From: JAUSIF01 sp040901465
Lineage (GTDB): Bacteria > Pseudomonadota > Alphaproteobacteria > Rhizobiales > Xanthobacteraceae
NCBI GenBank assembly: GCA_040901465.1
Contig: JBBDYN010000053.1
Coordinates: forward strand, 186,001 to 250,000
Direction: 5' to 3'
Length of the DNA: 64,000 nucleotides
Numbering within the stretch: the stretch's first letter is position 1; the number at the start of each line of letters is the position of its first letter. The notes beneath the pieces are model-generated. The model was not told where the DNA came from. It made no database searches and saw nothing but the letters and a program-made list of their open reading frames with translations. Made by a program: the position numbers and the translations under genes. This document shows positions 52,444 through 62,490 of the stretch, piece by piece.

Positions 52444-53399
52444 GCGGCGACCACCCGCACCGGCTTGCCGGCGAGCCAGGCGGCGATGTCTTCGACCGCT
52501 TGGCCGTAATAGAGCCGGTAGCTCTCCTCCGTCACATAGCCGAGGTGCGGCGTCGCGACCAGATTGTCGAGGCTGCGCAACGGATGTTCGGCGGGCAGCG
52601 GCTCCTTGTCGAAGACGTCGATGCCGGCACCCGAAATCCGCTTTTCCTTGAGCGCCGCGATCAATGCCTTGTCATCGACGATCGGCCCGCGCGAGGTGTT
52701 GATCAGGATCGCGTCGAGCTTCATCAGTCCAAGCTCGCGCGCGCCGATGAGGCCGCGCGTGCGGTCGCTCAGCACGGTGTGAATGGTCACGATATCGGAC
52801 ACGCGCAAGAGCTCGTCGAGGGAGCCTGCGCGCTCGACGCCGATCTCGGCGCAGCGCTCGGGCGTCAGATTCTGGCTCCAGGCGGAGACCTTCATGCCGA
52901 AGGCGAGGCCCGCGCGGGCGACGCGCGATCCGAGCCGGCCGAGGCCGATGACGCCGAGCCGGCGTCCGGAGACTTCGCGGCCGACGCTGACCTGCCATTT
53001 CCCGCCGCGCCGGAAGTTCTGCATCTCATGCTGGATGTGGCGCATGAGCGCGAAGATGAGACCCCAGGTGAGCTCCGCGGTCGCGACCTGCGAGCCTTCC
53101 GTGCCGCATACCAGGACGCCGCGTTCGGCGGCGGCCTTCATGTCGATCGATGCATTCTTCATGCCGGTGGTGATCAAGAGCTTCAGCTTGGGCAGGCGGT
53201 CGAACAGCCAGCGGTCGAACGACGTGCGCTCGCGCATGGCGATGACGATCTCGGCAGCGGCGAGCGCCTTCGCCACGGCCTCGCGGTCCTCGATGTGGTC
53301 GGTGTGGACCTTGAGCTCGACCTTGTCCGCGACCTTTTTCCAGTCGCCGAACTTGCGCGCCACGTCCTGGTAATCGTCGAGCGCCACACAGCGTAACAT
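52440..53399 (-). CDS. D-2-hydroxyacid dehydrogenase family protein
   Basis: 319 residues. The NAD-binding motif is GVIGLGRLGSRVARAG near residue 150. The catalytic triad is visible as Arg in LINTSRGPIVDD, Glu in DVFDKEPLPAEHPL and His in ATPHLGYVTEES. The N-terminus (LRCVALDDYQDVARKFGDW) belongs to the D-3-phosphoglycerate-dehydrogenase-like branch without the ACT domain. The substrate is unknown. It converges with the transporter operon, and its promoter faces the TerB-like gene. Confidence 0.93.
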   Translation of the reverse strand: MLRCVALDDYQDVARKFGDWKKVADKVELKVHTDHIEDREAVAKALAAAEIVIAMRERTSFDRWLFDRLPKLKLLITTGMKNASIDMKAAAERGVLVCGTEGSQVATAELTWGLIFALMRHIQHEMQNFRRGGKWQVSVGREVSGRRLGVIGLGRLGSRVARAGLAFGMKVSAWSQNLTPERCAEIGVERAGSLDELLRVSDIVTIHTVLSDRTRGLIGARELGLMKLDAILINTSRGPIVDDKALIAALKEKRISGAGIDVFDKEPLPAEHPLRSLDNLVATPHLGYVTEESYRLYYGQAVEDIAAWLAGKPVRVVAA

Positions 53400-53583
53400 G
53401 CGGACCTCCGGGAAAACTTCGATGCGCAGGGGCGCTTATAGCCGGGGGCGGCGGTGGCGATCCACCGTTCCACACGCATGACTCTTATGGCGGGGGCGGA
53501 GGTGGCGGGGCCGCGCACAGATGAGTATATGCAGGCGGCAAACTGGCGTGGGACGGCCACCCGGGGCGCGAAACGGATTCTCG

Positions 53584-54054
53584 ATGCTGCGTTCGATCGG
53601 CGAGTTCATTTCGGAGATCGCGGGCGGCGGCCGCGACCAGGAGAATTTCGGCGACTCGGATTTCCGCCTGGCCGCCGCGGCGCTGCTGGTTCACGTCGCC
53701 ACGAGCGACAGCGCGTTCAACGAGAAGGAGCGGGAGCGGCTGCAGAACATTCTCGCCCACCGCTTCGAGCTTGGGCACGAGGAGGCCGCGCGTCTGGTCG
53801 ACTCTGCGGTCAACGCCGATCTCGAGGCGGTCGATCTCTATCAGTTCACGAGCGTCCTGAACCGCGCGTTCGACGAGGAGGGCCGCAAGCGCGTCGTCGA
53901 GATGATGTTCGAGGTCGCCTACGCCGACGGCGAGCTCAGCGAGTTCGAGGACAACGTGGTCTGGCGCGCGGCCGAGCTCATGCACGTGCCCTCGCGCGAG
54001 CGGGTGACGATCCGCCGCCAGGTGCGCGATGAAACGGCGGGGGATGAGAACTGA
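53584..54054 (+). CDS. TerB-like (tellurite resistance domain) protein
   Basis: 156 residues from ATG 53584 (MLRSIGEFISEI). All-helical TerB domain: FRLAAAALLVHVATSDSAFNEKERERL, DLYQFTSVLNRAFDEEGRKRVVEMMFEVAYADGELSEFEDNVVWRAAELMHV. Acidic residues in ADGELSEFE and SDSAFNEKE match the metal-coordinating repeat of the fold. Single TerB-domain genes are common in alphaproteobacteria and are not evidence for a ter operon or tellurite resistance. It lies before a glutamine amidotransferase gene. Confidence 0.88.
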   Translation: MLRSIGEFISEIAGGGRDQENFGDSDFRLAAAALLVHVATSDSAFNEKERERLQNILAHRFELGHEEAARLVDSAVNADLEAVDLYQFTSVLNRAFDEEGRKRVVEMMFEVAYADGELSEFEDNVVWRAAELMHVPSRERVTIRRQVRDETAGDEN

Positions 54055-54137
54055 AGCCACGGAGCTGCGCCAGGATGCGGCTTGAATCCTCGCCGGTTCC
54101 ATGCGACCGCTGCCTTGTTACCGTTTGAATTGCCGCG

Positions 54138-54884
54138 ATGAACAAGAACATCCTCCTCATCCTGCATCAGGAACACTCCACTCCCGGCCGCATCGCGTAT
54201 CGCCTGATCGAGCGCGGATTCCGGCTCGACGCGCGCCGGCCGCGCTTCGGCGATCCGCTGCCCGAGACGATGGAGGAGCACGACGGGGTGATTGTGTTCG
54301 GCGGTCCGATGAGCGCGAACGACTCCGACGACTACGTCCGCCGCGAGATCGAGTGGGCCGAGGTGCCGCTGAAAGAGGACAAGCCGTTCTTCGGCATCTG
54401 CCTCGGTGCGCAGATTCTGGCGCGCAAGCTCGGGGCCAAGGTCGCGTTCCATCCGCAGGGCCTCGTCGAGGTCGGCTATTATCCGCTGCGAGCGACACCG
54501 GAAGGCGCGAAGCTGCTCGACTGGCCCGATCACATCTATCAATGGCACCGCGAGGGATTCGATCTTCCGCACGGCGCGGTGCGGCTCGCCGAAAGCGACA
54601 CGTTTGCGACGCAGGCGATTCAGTACGGACGCGCGGCGTTCGGCGTGCAATTCCACCCGGAGCTCACGCACCAGATGATGTGCCGCTGGACCACGCGGGG
54701 CCATGAGCGGCTGACGCTGCCCGGCGCGCAGCCGCGCCACGCGCATTTCGAAGGCCGGGCGCTGCACGACGTCAAGACGCGCGCGTGGCTCGACGCGTTC
54801 CTCGATCTGTGGAGCGGTATGATGGAGCGGCCGGAGCGGCCGGAACGCAAAGTGTCGCAAAATGCGAAGTCCGTCGCAGAATGA
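54138..54884 (+). CDS. Class I glutamine amidotransferase-like protein
   Basis: 248 residues. The nucleophile elbow is FFGICLGAQILARKLG with the catalytic Cys near residue 95; the His-Glu pair is in GVQFHPELTHQ. HDGVIVFGGPMSANDSDDYVRREIEW is the GMP-synthase-like N-terminal part. No synthetase domain is attached, so it is one of the stand-alone GuaA-like proteins whose acceptor is unknown. It follows the TerB-like gene after 83 bases on the same strand. Confidence 0.92.
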   Translation: MNKNILLILHQEHSTPGRIAYRLIERGFRLDARRPRFGDPLPETMEEHDGVIVFGGPMSANDSDDYVRREIEWAEVPLKEDKPFFGICLGAQILARKLGAKVAFHPQGLVEVGYYPLRATPEGAKLLDWPDHIYQWHREGFDLPHGAVRLAESDTFATQAIQYGRAAFGVQFHPELTHQMMCRWTTRGHERLTLPGAQPRHAHFEGRALHDVKTRAWLDAFLDLWSGMMERPERPERKVSQNAKSVAE

Positions 54885-55051
54885 GACGCCGGGCGCGGAG
54901 GTAAATTCCCGTTAAAGGACGTACCTCGCGAGAAAGCGCGGAAAATCCGCAAGAAGCGGAAGCCGCGCGCGCGCGAAATTTTGGCAGAGGGATTGCTGAG
55001 GACAGGGGCAAGCCGGCATCAGGTAATGCGTAGCCGGCCGTTAATCGACGA

Positions 55052-55084
55052 GAGACGGCCGGGAGCGACCCCTCCGGTCGTCTC
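55052..55084. other. Stem-loop in the 286-base gap before tRNA-Ala
   Basis: Eleven-base arms with one mismatch (GAGACGGCCGG and CCGGTCGTCTC) around an 11-base loop. It sits downstream of tRNA-Ala on the minus strand and could end that transcript, but no T tract follows. The rest of the gap 54885-55170 holds no gene I can support. Confidence 0.45.
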
Positions 55085-55170
55085 CCGTTCGCATTTCAGG
55101 CGCTCGAAAATTGATGCCCGCCGCGCGGGCGCGCTTAGGAGCGATTTTCGGCGGTGGTGAATTGTGGGTC

Positions 55171-55246
<76 letters not shown>

Positions 55247-55368
55247 GGTCCAGAAGCGGGCCATCTATGCTGCGGCTCGAACGGGTGTCAAGGAGACGGC
55301 GGCCGGACTTCCCCCGCGCGCCGCGCACGGCTATGCATCGGCACAGGCGCATCGCGCGGGAGCAACCA

Positions 55369-55647
55369 ATGAACCCTTTCCTCTGGCTCATTCATACCCT
55401 GATCACGCTCTATATCTGGATTCTGATCGCGTCTGCGGTGCTGTCCTGGCTCGTCGCCTTCAATGTCGTGAACGCGCAAAACAACGTGGTGCGCGCGATC
55501 GGCGAGGCGCTCTACCGGCTGACAGAGCCGGCGCTGCGCCCGATCCGCAGCATCCTGCCGAGCCTCGGCGGACTCGATATTTCGCCGGTGATCCTGATCA
55601 TCATCCTGTTGTTCGTCGAGCGGTTCCTGTACTGGGCATTCGCCTGA
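55369..55647 (+). CDS. YggT family membrane protein
   Basis: 92 residues with two transmembrane helices (about 3-28 and 68-90). The motif LYRLTEPALRPIRSILPSLGGLDISPVILIII is diagnostic of YggT/CCB3. Relatives affect cofactor attachment in cytochrome b6 in plastids or osmotic tolerance in E. coli; the role here is unknown. The start at 55369 is chosen because the upstream frame overlaps the tRNA-Ala promoter region. The DUF167 gene begins at the very next base. Confidence 0.93.
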   Translation: MNPFLWLIHTLITLYIWILIASAVLSWLVAFNVVNAQNNVVRAIGEALYRLTEPALRPIRSILPSLGGLDISPVILIIILLFVERFLYWAFA

Positions 55648-55992
55648 GTGGGCGACGCAGCCGTGCGGCCGTGGCGGCGTGTGCCCGACGGACTCGCGGT
55701 CAGCGTGCGCGTGACGCCGAAGGCTGGGCGCGATGCCATCGATGGGATCGCGGAACTCGGCGATGGACAATGTGTGCTGAAGGTGCGCGTGCGCGCGGCG
55801 CCGGCGGACGGCGAGGCGAATGACGCGCTCAGGCGCGTGCTCGCCGGAGCGGGGGGCGTCCCACGATCTTCGGTGACACTGCTTCAGGGTGCCGCAGCGC
55901 GGCTCAAGACCTTTCGTATTGCCGGCGATCCGGCCCAATTGGCGGCGATGCTCGAGCAGGCAATCGCGGGGCAGAAGGCGACAAAGAAATGA
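55648..55992 (+). CDS. DUF167/YggU family protein
   Basis: 114 residues starting at GTG 55648 with no gap after yggT. The family signature is LAVSVRVTPKAGRDAI, LKVRVRAAPADGEANDALRRVLAGAG, SSVTLLQGAAARLKTFRIAG. Function is unknown; the yggT-yggU pairing is widespread. It overlaps folD by 4 bases (ATGA), so the three genes form one operon. Confidence 0.92.
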   Translation: MGDAAVRPWRRVPDGLAVSVRVTPKAGRDAIDGIAELGDGQCVLKVRVRAAPADGEANDALRRVLAGAGGVPRSSVTLLQGAAARLKTFRIAGDPAQLAAMLEQAIAGQKATKK

Positions 55993-56876
55993 CGGCGAAG
56001 ATTCTCGACGGCAAGGCGCTCGCGGCGGAAGTGCGCGGCAAGGTCGCCACGGAAGCGGCGCGGATTGCCAAGGCGCTGCGCCGCGCGCCGGGGCTCGCCG
56101 TCGTGCTGGTCGGCGAGAATCCGGCGAGCGAAGCTTACGTGCGAAACAAGGCGCGCTCAACGACCGAGGTCGGTATGACGTCGTTTGAGCACAAGTTGTC
56201 CGCCGACGCGTCGGAGGCGGATTTGCTCGCGCTCGTGCAAAAGCTGAACGCCGACCCGGCAGTCGACGGTATTCTCGTGCAATTGCCGCTCCCGTCGCAG
56301 ATCGACTCCGCGCGCGTACTGAACGCGGTCGATCCGGCCAAGGACGTCGACGGGTTCCATCCGCTGAACGCGGGGCGGCTCGCGACCGGATTGCCGGCGC
56401 TCGCGCCCTGCACGCCGGTGGGCTGCGTCATGCTCGCGAAGAAGGGGCATGCGTCGCTCACGGGGCTTGAGGCCGTCGTGCTCGGGCGTTCGAACATCGT
56501 CGGCAAGCCGCTTGCGCAGTTGCTGCTCGCGGAAAATGCGACGGTCACAATCGCCCATTCCCGTACGAAGGACCTCGCGGCGGTCTCGCGGCGCGCGGAT
56601 CTCCTCTGTGTGGCGATCGGCAAGCCCGAATTTGTGCGCGGCGACTGGGTGAAGCCTGGCGCCACTGTGATCGACGTCGGCATCAATCGCGTGCCTGGCT
56701 CTGCTGCGGGAAAAACCAAGATCGTCGGCGACGTGGCCTACGAAGAAGTGGCAAAGGTTGCGGGCGCAATTACGCCGGTTCCAGGCGGCGTCGGGCCGAT
56801 GACGATCGCGTGTCTGCTCGTGAATACGTTGCGCGCCGCCTGCGCGCGCGCGGGGCTCAAACCGCCGGCTTTGTGA
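55989..56876 (+). CDS. folD: Methylenetetrahydrofolate dehydrogenase/cyclohydrolase
   Basis: Bifunctional one-carbon enzyme. The 295 residues show VGENPASEAYVRNKARS (Tyr and catalytic Lys), GILVQLPLPSQID, KDVDGFHPLNAGRLATG, VVLGRSNIVGKPLAQLLL (NADP fold) and TPVPGGVGPMTIACLLVNT. Normal length. It is last in the yggT-DUF167-folD operon and converges with the GNAT gene, 7 bases apart. Confidence 0.97.
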   Translation: MTAKILDGKALAAEVRGKVATEAARIAKALRRAPGLAVVLVGENPASEAYVRNKARSTTEVGMTSFEHKLSADASEADLLALVQKLNADPAVDGILVQLPLPSQIDSARVLNAVDPAKDVDGFHPLNAGRLATGLPALAPCTPVGCVMLAKKGHASLTGLEAVVLGRSNIVGKPLAQLLLAENATVTIAHSRTKDLAAVSRRADLLCVAIGKPEFVRGDWVKPGATVIDVGINRVPGSAAGKTKIVGDVAYEEVAKVAGAITPVPGGVGPMTIACLLVNTLRAACARAGLKPPAL

Positions 56877-56883
56877 AAGCCGC

Positions 56884-57393
56884 TCAGCGCGGCCAGGCGA
56901 AGGCGACTTTGTCCAGCGTCTTCGCGCCGAAGCGCTCGGTCGAGCGGGCGACGGCGCGGCCGCCGAGCGCGCGATAGAAGCTGACGGCGGGCTCGTTGTC
57001 GGAGAGTGCCCAGACCACGAGGCCGTTGTGGCCGGCCTGGTTTAGATCGCGCTTCGCCATGGAAAACAATTTCCGGCCGAAGCCGAGACCCTGATATTCG
57101 GGGCGCAGGTAAAGTTCATAGACCTCGCCGCCATAGGGCAGGCTCTTCGCGCGGTTGCGGCCGAAATTCGTGTAGCCGGCGACCTCGTCGCCGAACATCA
57201 GGAGCGCGATGCGGGAGCCGCGGCGGATCGCTGCATCCCACCACGATGGGCCGCGGCGCGCGACGAGCTTCTCGAGTTCCGGTCCCGGGATCAGACCCAA
57301 ATAGGCCGTGCGCCAAGCCTCGTCGTGGGCATCGGCCAGCGCCACGGCATCGTCCGGGCGCGCACGGCGGATTTCGATCAGGACCGTTTCCAT
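56884..57393 (-). CDS. GNAT-family N-acetyltransferase
   Basis: 169 residues from ATG 57393 (METVLIEIRRARP). The acetyl-CoA motif is LRPEYQGLGFGRKLFSMAK (Gln-Gly-Leu-Gly-x-Gly) near residue 105, preceded by EVYELYL and followed by LVVWALSDNEPAVSFYRALGG. These identify the GNAT fold. The acceptor is unknown. It lies downstream of typA on the minus strand after 85 bases. Confidence 0.92.
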   Translation of the reverse strand: METVLIEIRRARPDDAVALADAHDEAWRTAYLGLIPGPELEKLVARRGPSWWDAAIRRGSRIALLMFGDEVAGYTNFGRNRAKSLPYGGEVYELYLRPEYQGLGFGRKLFSMAKRDLNQAGHNGLVVWALSDNEPAVSFYRALGGRAVARSTERFGAKTLDKVAFAWPR

Positions 57394-57478
57394 GGCTCTG
57401 ATCGAAGCAAATCGGCCCCGCCGCTTCAAGAGTTTCGTTAATGGACAGTTAATCCAGCGGTTTGGTGCGACCTTCCGG

Positions 57479-59308
<1,830 letters not shown>

Positions 59309-59396
59309 GGTTAATTATTTCCGGCCCGGCCGGCGCCGGAGTTCGAACGAGGGGTGCTGGATTCGGCGCCGGGTCTACAAGTTTCGCGCAAATACC

Positions 59397-60512
59397 TCAA
59401 GCGCCAGCGGGGCGGCGCCGGGGGCCCGCGCGTTGCGGGGTCGCCGACTGCACGAGCATCATCTCGCCCAAGTTCTCGGCGGTGAGCATGCCGATCAGCC
59501 GGCCGGCGGCGTCGGTCACGCCCACGACCGGCTTGCCCAGTTCGGTCAGGGCGCGAAGAGCGGTCTCGAGGCGGGCGCGCGCGGGAACCGTCGGGATTTC
59601 GGTTTCCATCACTTCGATCACGGGCGTGTCGGGGCCGCGCTCCTTGAGAGCCTTGATCATGGCGTCGCGCGTGAGCACGCCGCGCAGGCGGCCGGAGCCG
59701 TCGACCACGGGAAACTCGCGCTGCGTCGTGCTAATGAGCGCTTCGACCGCGTCGTTCACGGTCGCCTGGGTATTGAGCGTCTCGAACTTCGTGATCATCG
59801 CGTCGGCGACCAAAGTGCCGCGCGTTACAGCGCGAAGCTGTGCGTAGCTCGCTTCGCCCGAGGCCGCGAGGAACACGAAGACCGCGATCACGACGAGCGT
59901 CACGTTGCCGGTGAAAATCCCGAAAATGCCGAAGGCGACGGCGAAGGCCTGACCGACCGCGGCGGCGACCTGGGTCGCGCGCGCGTGGCCCAGGCGAATC
60001 GCCAAGAGCGCGCGCAGGACGCGGCCGCCGTCCATCGGGAAGGCAGGAATCAAGTTGAACAGCACGAGAAAGACGTTTGCCGCGGCGAGCTTCGCGACGA
60101 TGGATACCGCCGGGTCCTGCAGGCGGCCGAGATCGTCGGGGTCGAGGCGCGCCCCGAGAAAGAAGATCAGGGCGGCGGCGATCACCACGTTCACCAGCGG
60201 GCCGGCGATCGCAATGACGAATTCCTCCATCGGCCTTTCGGGAATGCGCTCGAGGCTCGCGATGCCGCCGAAGAACCAGAGCGTCACGTCGTTCGTGTTG
60301 ATACCGTAGCGCTTGGCGGCGAACACGTGTCCGAGCTCGTGCAGGAGCACGCACAGGAACAAAAGCGCGACGAAGACGACGCCTTCGAGCGCGGCCTCGG
60401 GGCCGCCCTGCCGGTAATAAATGAAACCGATCCAGACGAGCAGCAGGAGAAACGTGACGTGGATGCGGATGGCGGTACCCGCGACCCGGCCGACCGTGAC
60501 GGACCAACCCAT
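59397..60512 (-). CDS. Site-2 protease family metalloprotease with CBS pair
   Basis: 371 residues from ATG 60512, which has GGGAG upstream at better spacing than the ATG two codons earlier. About six transmembrane helices. The zinc site is LLHELGHVFAAKRYG (HExxH) near residue 60 and NLIPAFPMDGGRVLRALLA with the third ligand Asp. A C-terminal CBS pair (about 245-360) may sense adenine nucleotides. This architecture is the group III S2P class. The substrate is unknown. It is a single gene between argG and typA. Confidence 0.94.
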   Translation of the reverse strand: MGWSVTVGRVAGTAIRIHVTFLLLLVWIGFIYYRQGGPEAALEGVVFVALLFLCVLLHELGHVFAAKRYGINTNDVTLWFFGGIASLERIPERPMEEFVIAIAGPLVNVVIAAALIFFLGARLDPDDLGRLQDPAVSIVAKLAAANVFLVLFNLIPAFPMDGGRVLRALLAIRLGHARATQVAAAVGQAFAVAFGIFGIFTGNVTLVVIAVFVFLAASGEASYAQLRAVTRGTLVADAMITKFETLNTQATVNDAVEALISTTQREFPVVDGSGRLRGVLTRDAMIKALKERGPDTPVIEVMETEIPTVPARARLETALRALTELGKPVVGVTDAAGRLIGMLTAENLGEMMLVQSATPQRAGPRRRPAGA

Positions 60513-60593
60513 GAACATCTCCCGTGGGCCGCCGGGGCCCCACCTTAGCTAGGCATCGTACCCCAAGGCCGCCAGAGCGGGCAGGGGCGCGTC

Positions 60594-61826
60594 TTAGCGC
60601 TTGTCAGTTTTGCGTTTGCGCATGGCGGCGGTGCGGAGGCGCAAGGCGTTCAGCTTGATGAACCCCTCGGCATCGCGGTGGTCGTAGGCGACCGCGCCGT
60701 CTTCGAACGTGACAAGTTCGGGATCGTAGAGCGAATACGGGCTATCGCGGCCGGTGACGGCGACATTGCCCTTGTAGAGCTTGAGCCGCACGCGGCCGGT
60801 GACGAATTCCTGGCTGTTGTCGATCAGCGCCTGGAGCATTTCGCGCTCTGGCGTGAACCAGAAGCCGTAATAGATCAGCTCCGCGTAACGCGGCATGAGC
60901 GAGTCTTTCAGATGCGCGGCCTCGCGGTCGAGGGTGATCGACTCGATACCGCGATGCGCGGCGAGCAAGATCGTGCCGCCGGGCGTCTCATAGACGCCGC
61001 GCGACTTCATGCCGACGAAGCGGTTCTCGACGAGATCGAGGCGGCCGATGCCGTTCGTGCGGCCGAGCTCGTTGAGCTTCGTCAATAGCGCGGCGGGCGA
61101 AAGCTTCTTGCCGTCGATCGCGACCGCGTCGCCCTTTTCGAAGTCGACGGATATTTCCGTGGCCTTGTCGGGCGCATTCTCGGGGGCGACGGTGCGCTGA
61201 TAGACGTAGTCCGGCGGCTCTTTGCCCGGGTCCTCCAGCACTTTGCCTTCGGATGAAGAGTGCAAAAGATTCGCATCGACCGAGAACGGCGCCTCGCCGC
61301 GCTTGTCCTTGGTGATCGGAATCTGGTGCTTCTCGGCGAATTCGAGCAGCTTCGTGCGCGACGACAAATCCCATTCGCGCCACGGCGCGATCACGCGGAT
61401 GTTGGGCTCGAGCGCGTAGTACGTGAGCTCGAAGCGCACCTGATCGTTGCCCTTGCCGGTCGCGCCATGGGCCACGGCGTCGGCGCCGGTCTTCTTCGCG
61501 ATCTCGATCTGTTTCTTCGCGATCAGGGGCCGCGCGATGGAGGTGCCCAAGAGATACTGGCCCTCGTAGAGCGCATTCGCGCGGAACATTGGAAAAACGT
61601 AGTCGCGGACGAATTCCTCGCGCAGGTCCTCGATGAAAATGTTGTCGGGCTTGATGCCGAGCAGCACCGCTTTCTTGCGCGCGGGTTCGACTTCCTCGCC
61701 CTGGCCGAGGTCGGCCGTGAAGGTGACGACCTCGCACTTGTAGGTCGTCTGCAGCCATTTCAGAATCACGGAGGTGTCGAGCCCGCCGGAATAGGCAAGC
61801 ACCACCTTCTTCACGTCCTTCGCCAT
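60594..61826 (-). CDS. argG: Argininosuccinate synthase
   Basis: Joins citrulline and aspartate in arginine biosynthesis. The 410 residues include the ATP-pyrophosphatase P-loop VVLAYSGGLDTSVILKWL at the N-terminus, DLGQGEEVEPARKKA, AHGATGKGNDQVRFEL, GRLDLVENRFVGMKSRGVYETPGG and the C-terminal DAEGFIKLNALRL. Normal length. It is a single gene on the minus strand. Confidence 0.98.
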   Translation of the reverse strand: MAKDVKKVVLAYSGGLDTSVILKWLQTTYKCEVVTFTADLGQGEEVEPARKKAVLLGIKPDNIFIEDLREEFVRDYVFPMFRANALYEGQYLLGTSIARPLIAKKQIEIAKKTGADAVAHGATGKGNDQVRFELTYYALEPNIRVIAPWREWDLSSRTKLLEFAEKHQIPITKDKRGEAPFSVDANLLHSSSEGKVLEDPGKEPPDYVYQRTVAPENAPDKATEISVDFEKGDAVAIDGKKLSPAALLTKLNELGRTNGIGRLDLVENRFVGMKSRGVYETPGGTILLAAHRGIESITLDREAAHLKDSLMPRYAELIYYGFWFTPEREMLQALIDNSQEFVTGRVRLKLYKGNVAVTGRDSPYSLYDPELVTFEDGAVAYDHRDAEGFIKLNALRLRTAAMRKRKTDKR

Positions 61827-61886
61827 CGATAGTTCCCCGCGAATGCGGGGGACTTATAGGCGGAGGCCGGGCGGGCGCAAAGCCGG

Positions 61887-62336
61887 TTAGGTCGGGCGGT
61901 CGACGGCTGTGCTTGCGCGCCACGTGCCGGCGGTGCGGCCGGCAATGAGCCAGTAGACAAGCCCGGCGGCGATGCCGGCCGCTGCCATCAGCTCGAAATT
62001 CGTGCCGAAGGGGGAGTTCACCTGGAACTGCGGCGCGCGCTCGACGAAGCCGAGCGTGTAGCCGCAGAAGAGGCCGACCGCGCCGCCGGCGAGCGCGTAG
62101 ATCAGGAGCGAGCGCAGGCTGAACGTCTCCGCTAGCAGGATCACGACCGCGGCCGGTGCGAAAGAGAAAGCCGCGACGAAGGCGCTGGTGGTCAGAATAA
62201 AGATCGAAACGATGGGCCAGGCATCGGGCTCGGGCAGCGTCGGCGCCCCAGAACCGAGCACGAGCACCGCGGCCGCGGCAATGCTTGCGAGCCAGAACGC
62301 GAACAGCACGACGAAGAAGCGGAAGAAGAGCGCCAA
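61887..62336 (-). CDS. Hypothetical four-helix membrane protein
   Basis: 149 residues, not recognised. Four hydrophobic helices are visible (about 3-27, 42-66, 72-97 and 115-135), joined by short loops; AFWLASIAAAAVLVLG opens the first, and an EPDAWP loop follows it. The start is TTG 62336, the first in frame, with an AAGGA upstream at rather long spacing. It lies between the palindromic repeat (62369) and argG on the minus strand. Coding is supported by frame length and hydrophobic pattern. Confidence 0.7.
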   Translation of the reverse strand: MALFFRFFVVLFAFWLASIAAAAVLVLGSGAPTLPEPDAWPIVSIFILTTSAFVAAFSFAPAAVVILLAETFSLRSLLIYALAGGAVGLFCGYTLGFVERAPQFQVNSPFGTNFELMAAAGIAAGLVYWLIAGRTAGTWRASTAVDRPT

Positions 62337-62368
62337 GGAGTCAGTGTCCTTTTCGACGGGGCTAAATT

Positions 62369-62454
62369 GTCATGCCCGGGCTTGACCCGGGCATCCATGC
62401 AGCAATTCCATGCGGCGCGGCCGTATGGATTGCCGGGTCAAGCCCGGCAATGAC
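62369..62454. repeat. Dispersed palindromic intergenic repeat, copy 2
   Basis: Two inverted 30-base units separated by about 26 bases. Each unit is itself a hairpin: 62372-62394 (9-bp stem, CTTGA loop) and 62429-62451 (9-bp stem, TCAAG loop). The second hairpin is identical to the one at 20103-20125 in copy 1. It lies between rlmN and the hypothetical membrane protein gene, both minus strand. Confidence 0.88.
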
Positions 62455-62490
62455 GGTTAGAGATCGGTTCGATTTCATCGGAAGGCTGGC

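Noticed and set aside
53584..54054. TerB-like gene as part of a tellurite-resistance/stress island
   Set aside because: No terC, terD or other ter genes nearby; isolated TerB-domain genes are ordinary in alphaproteobacteria.
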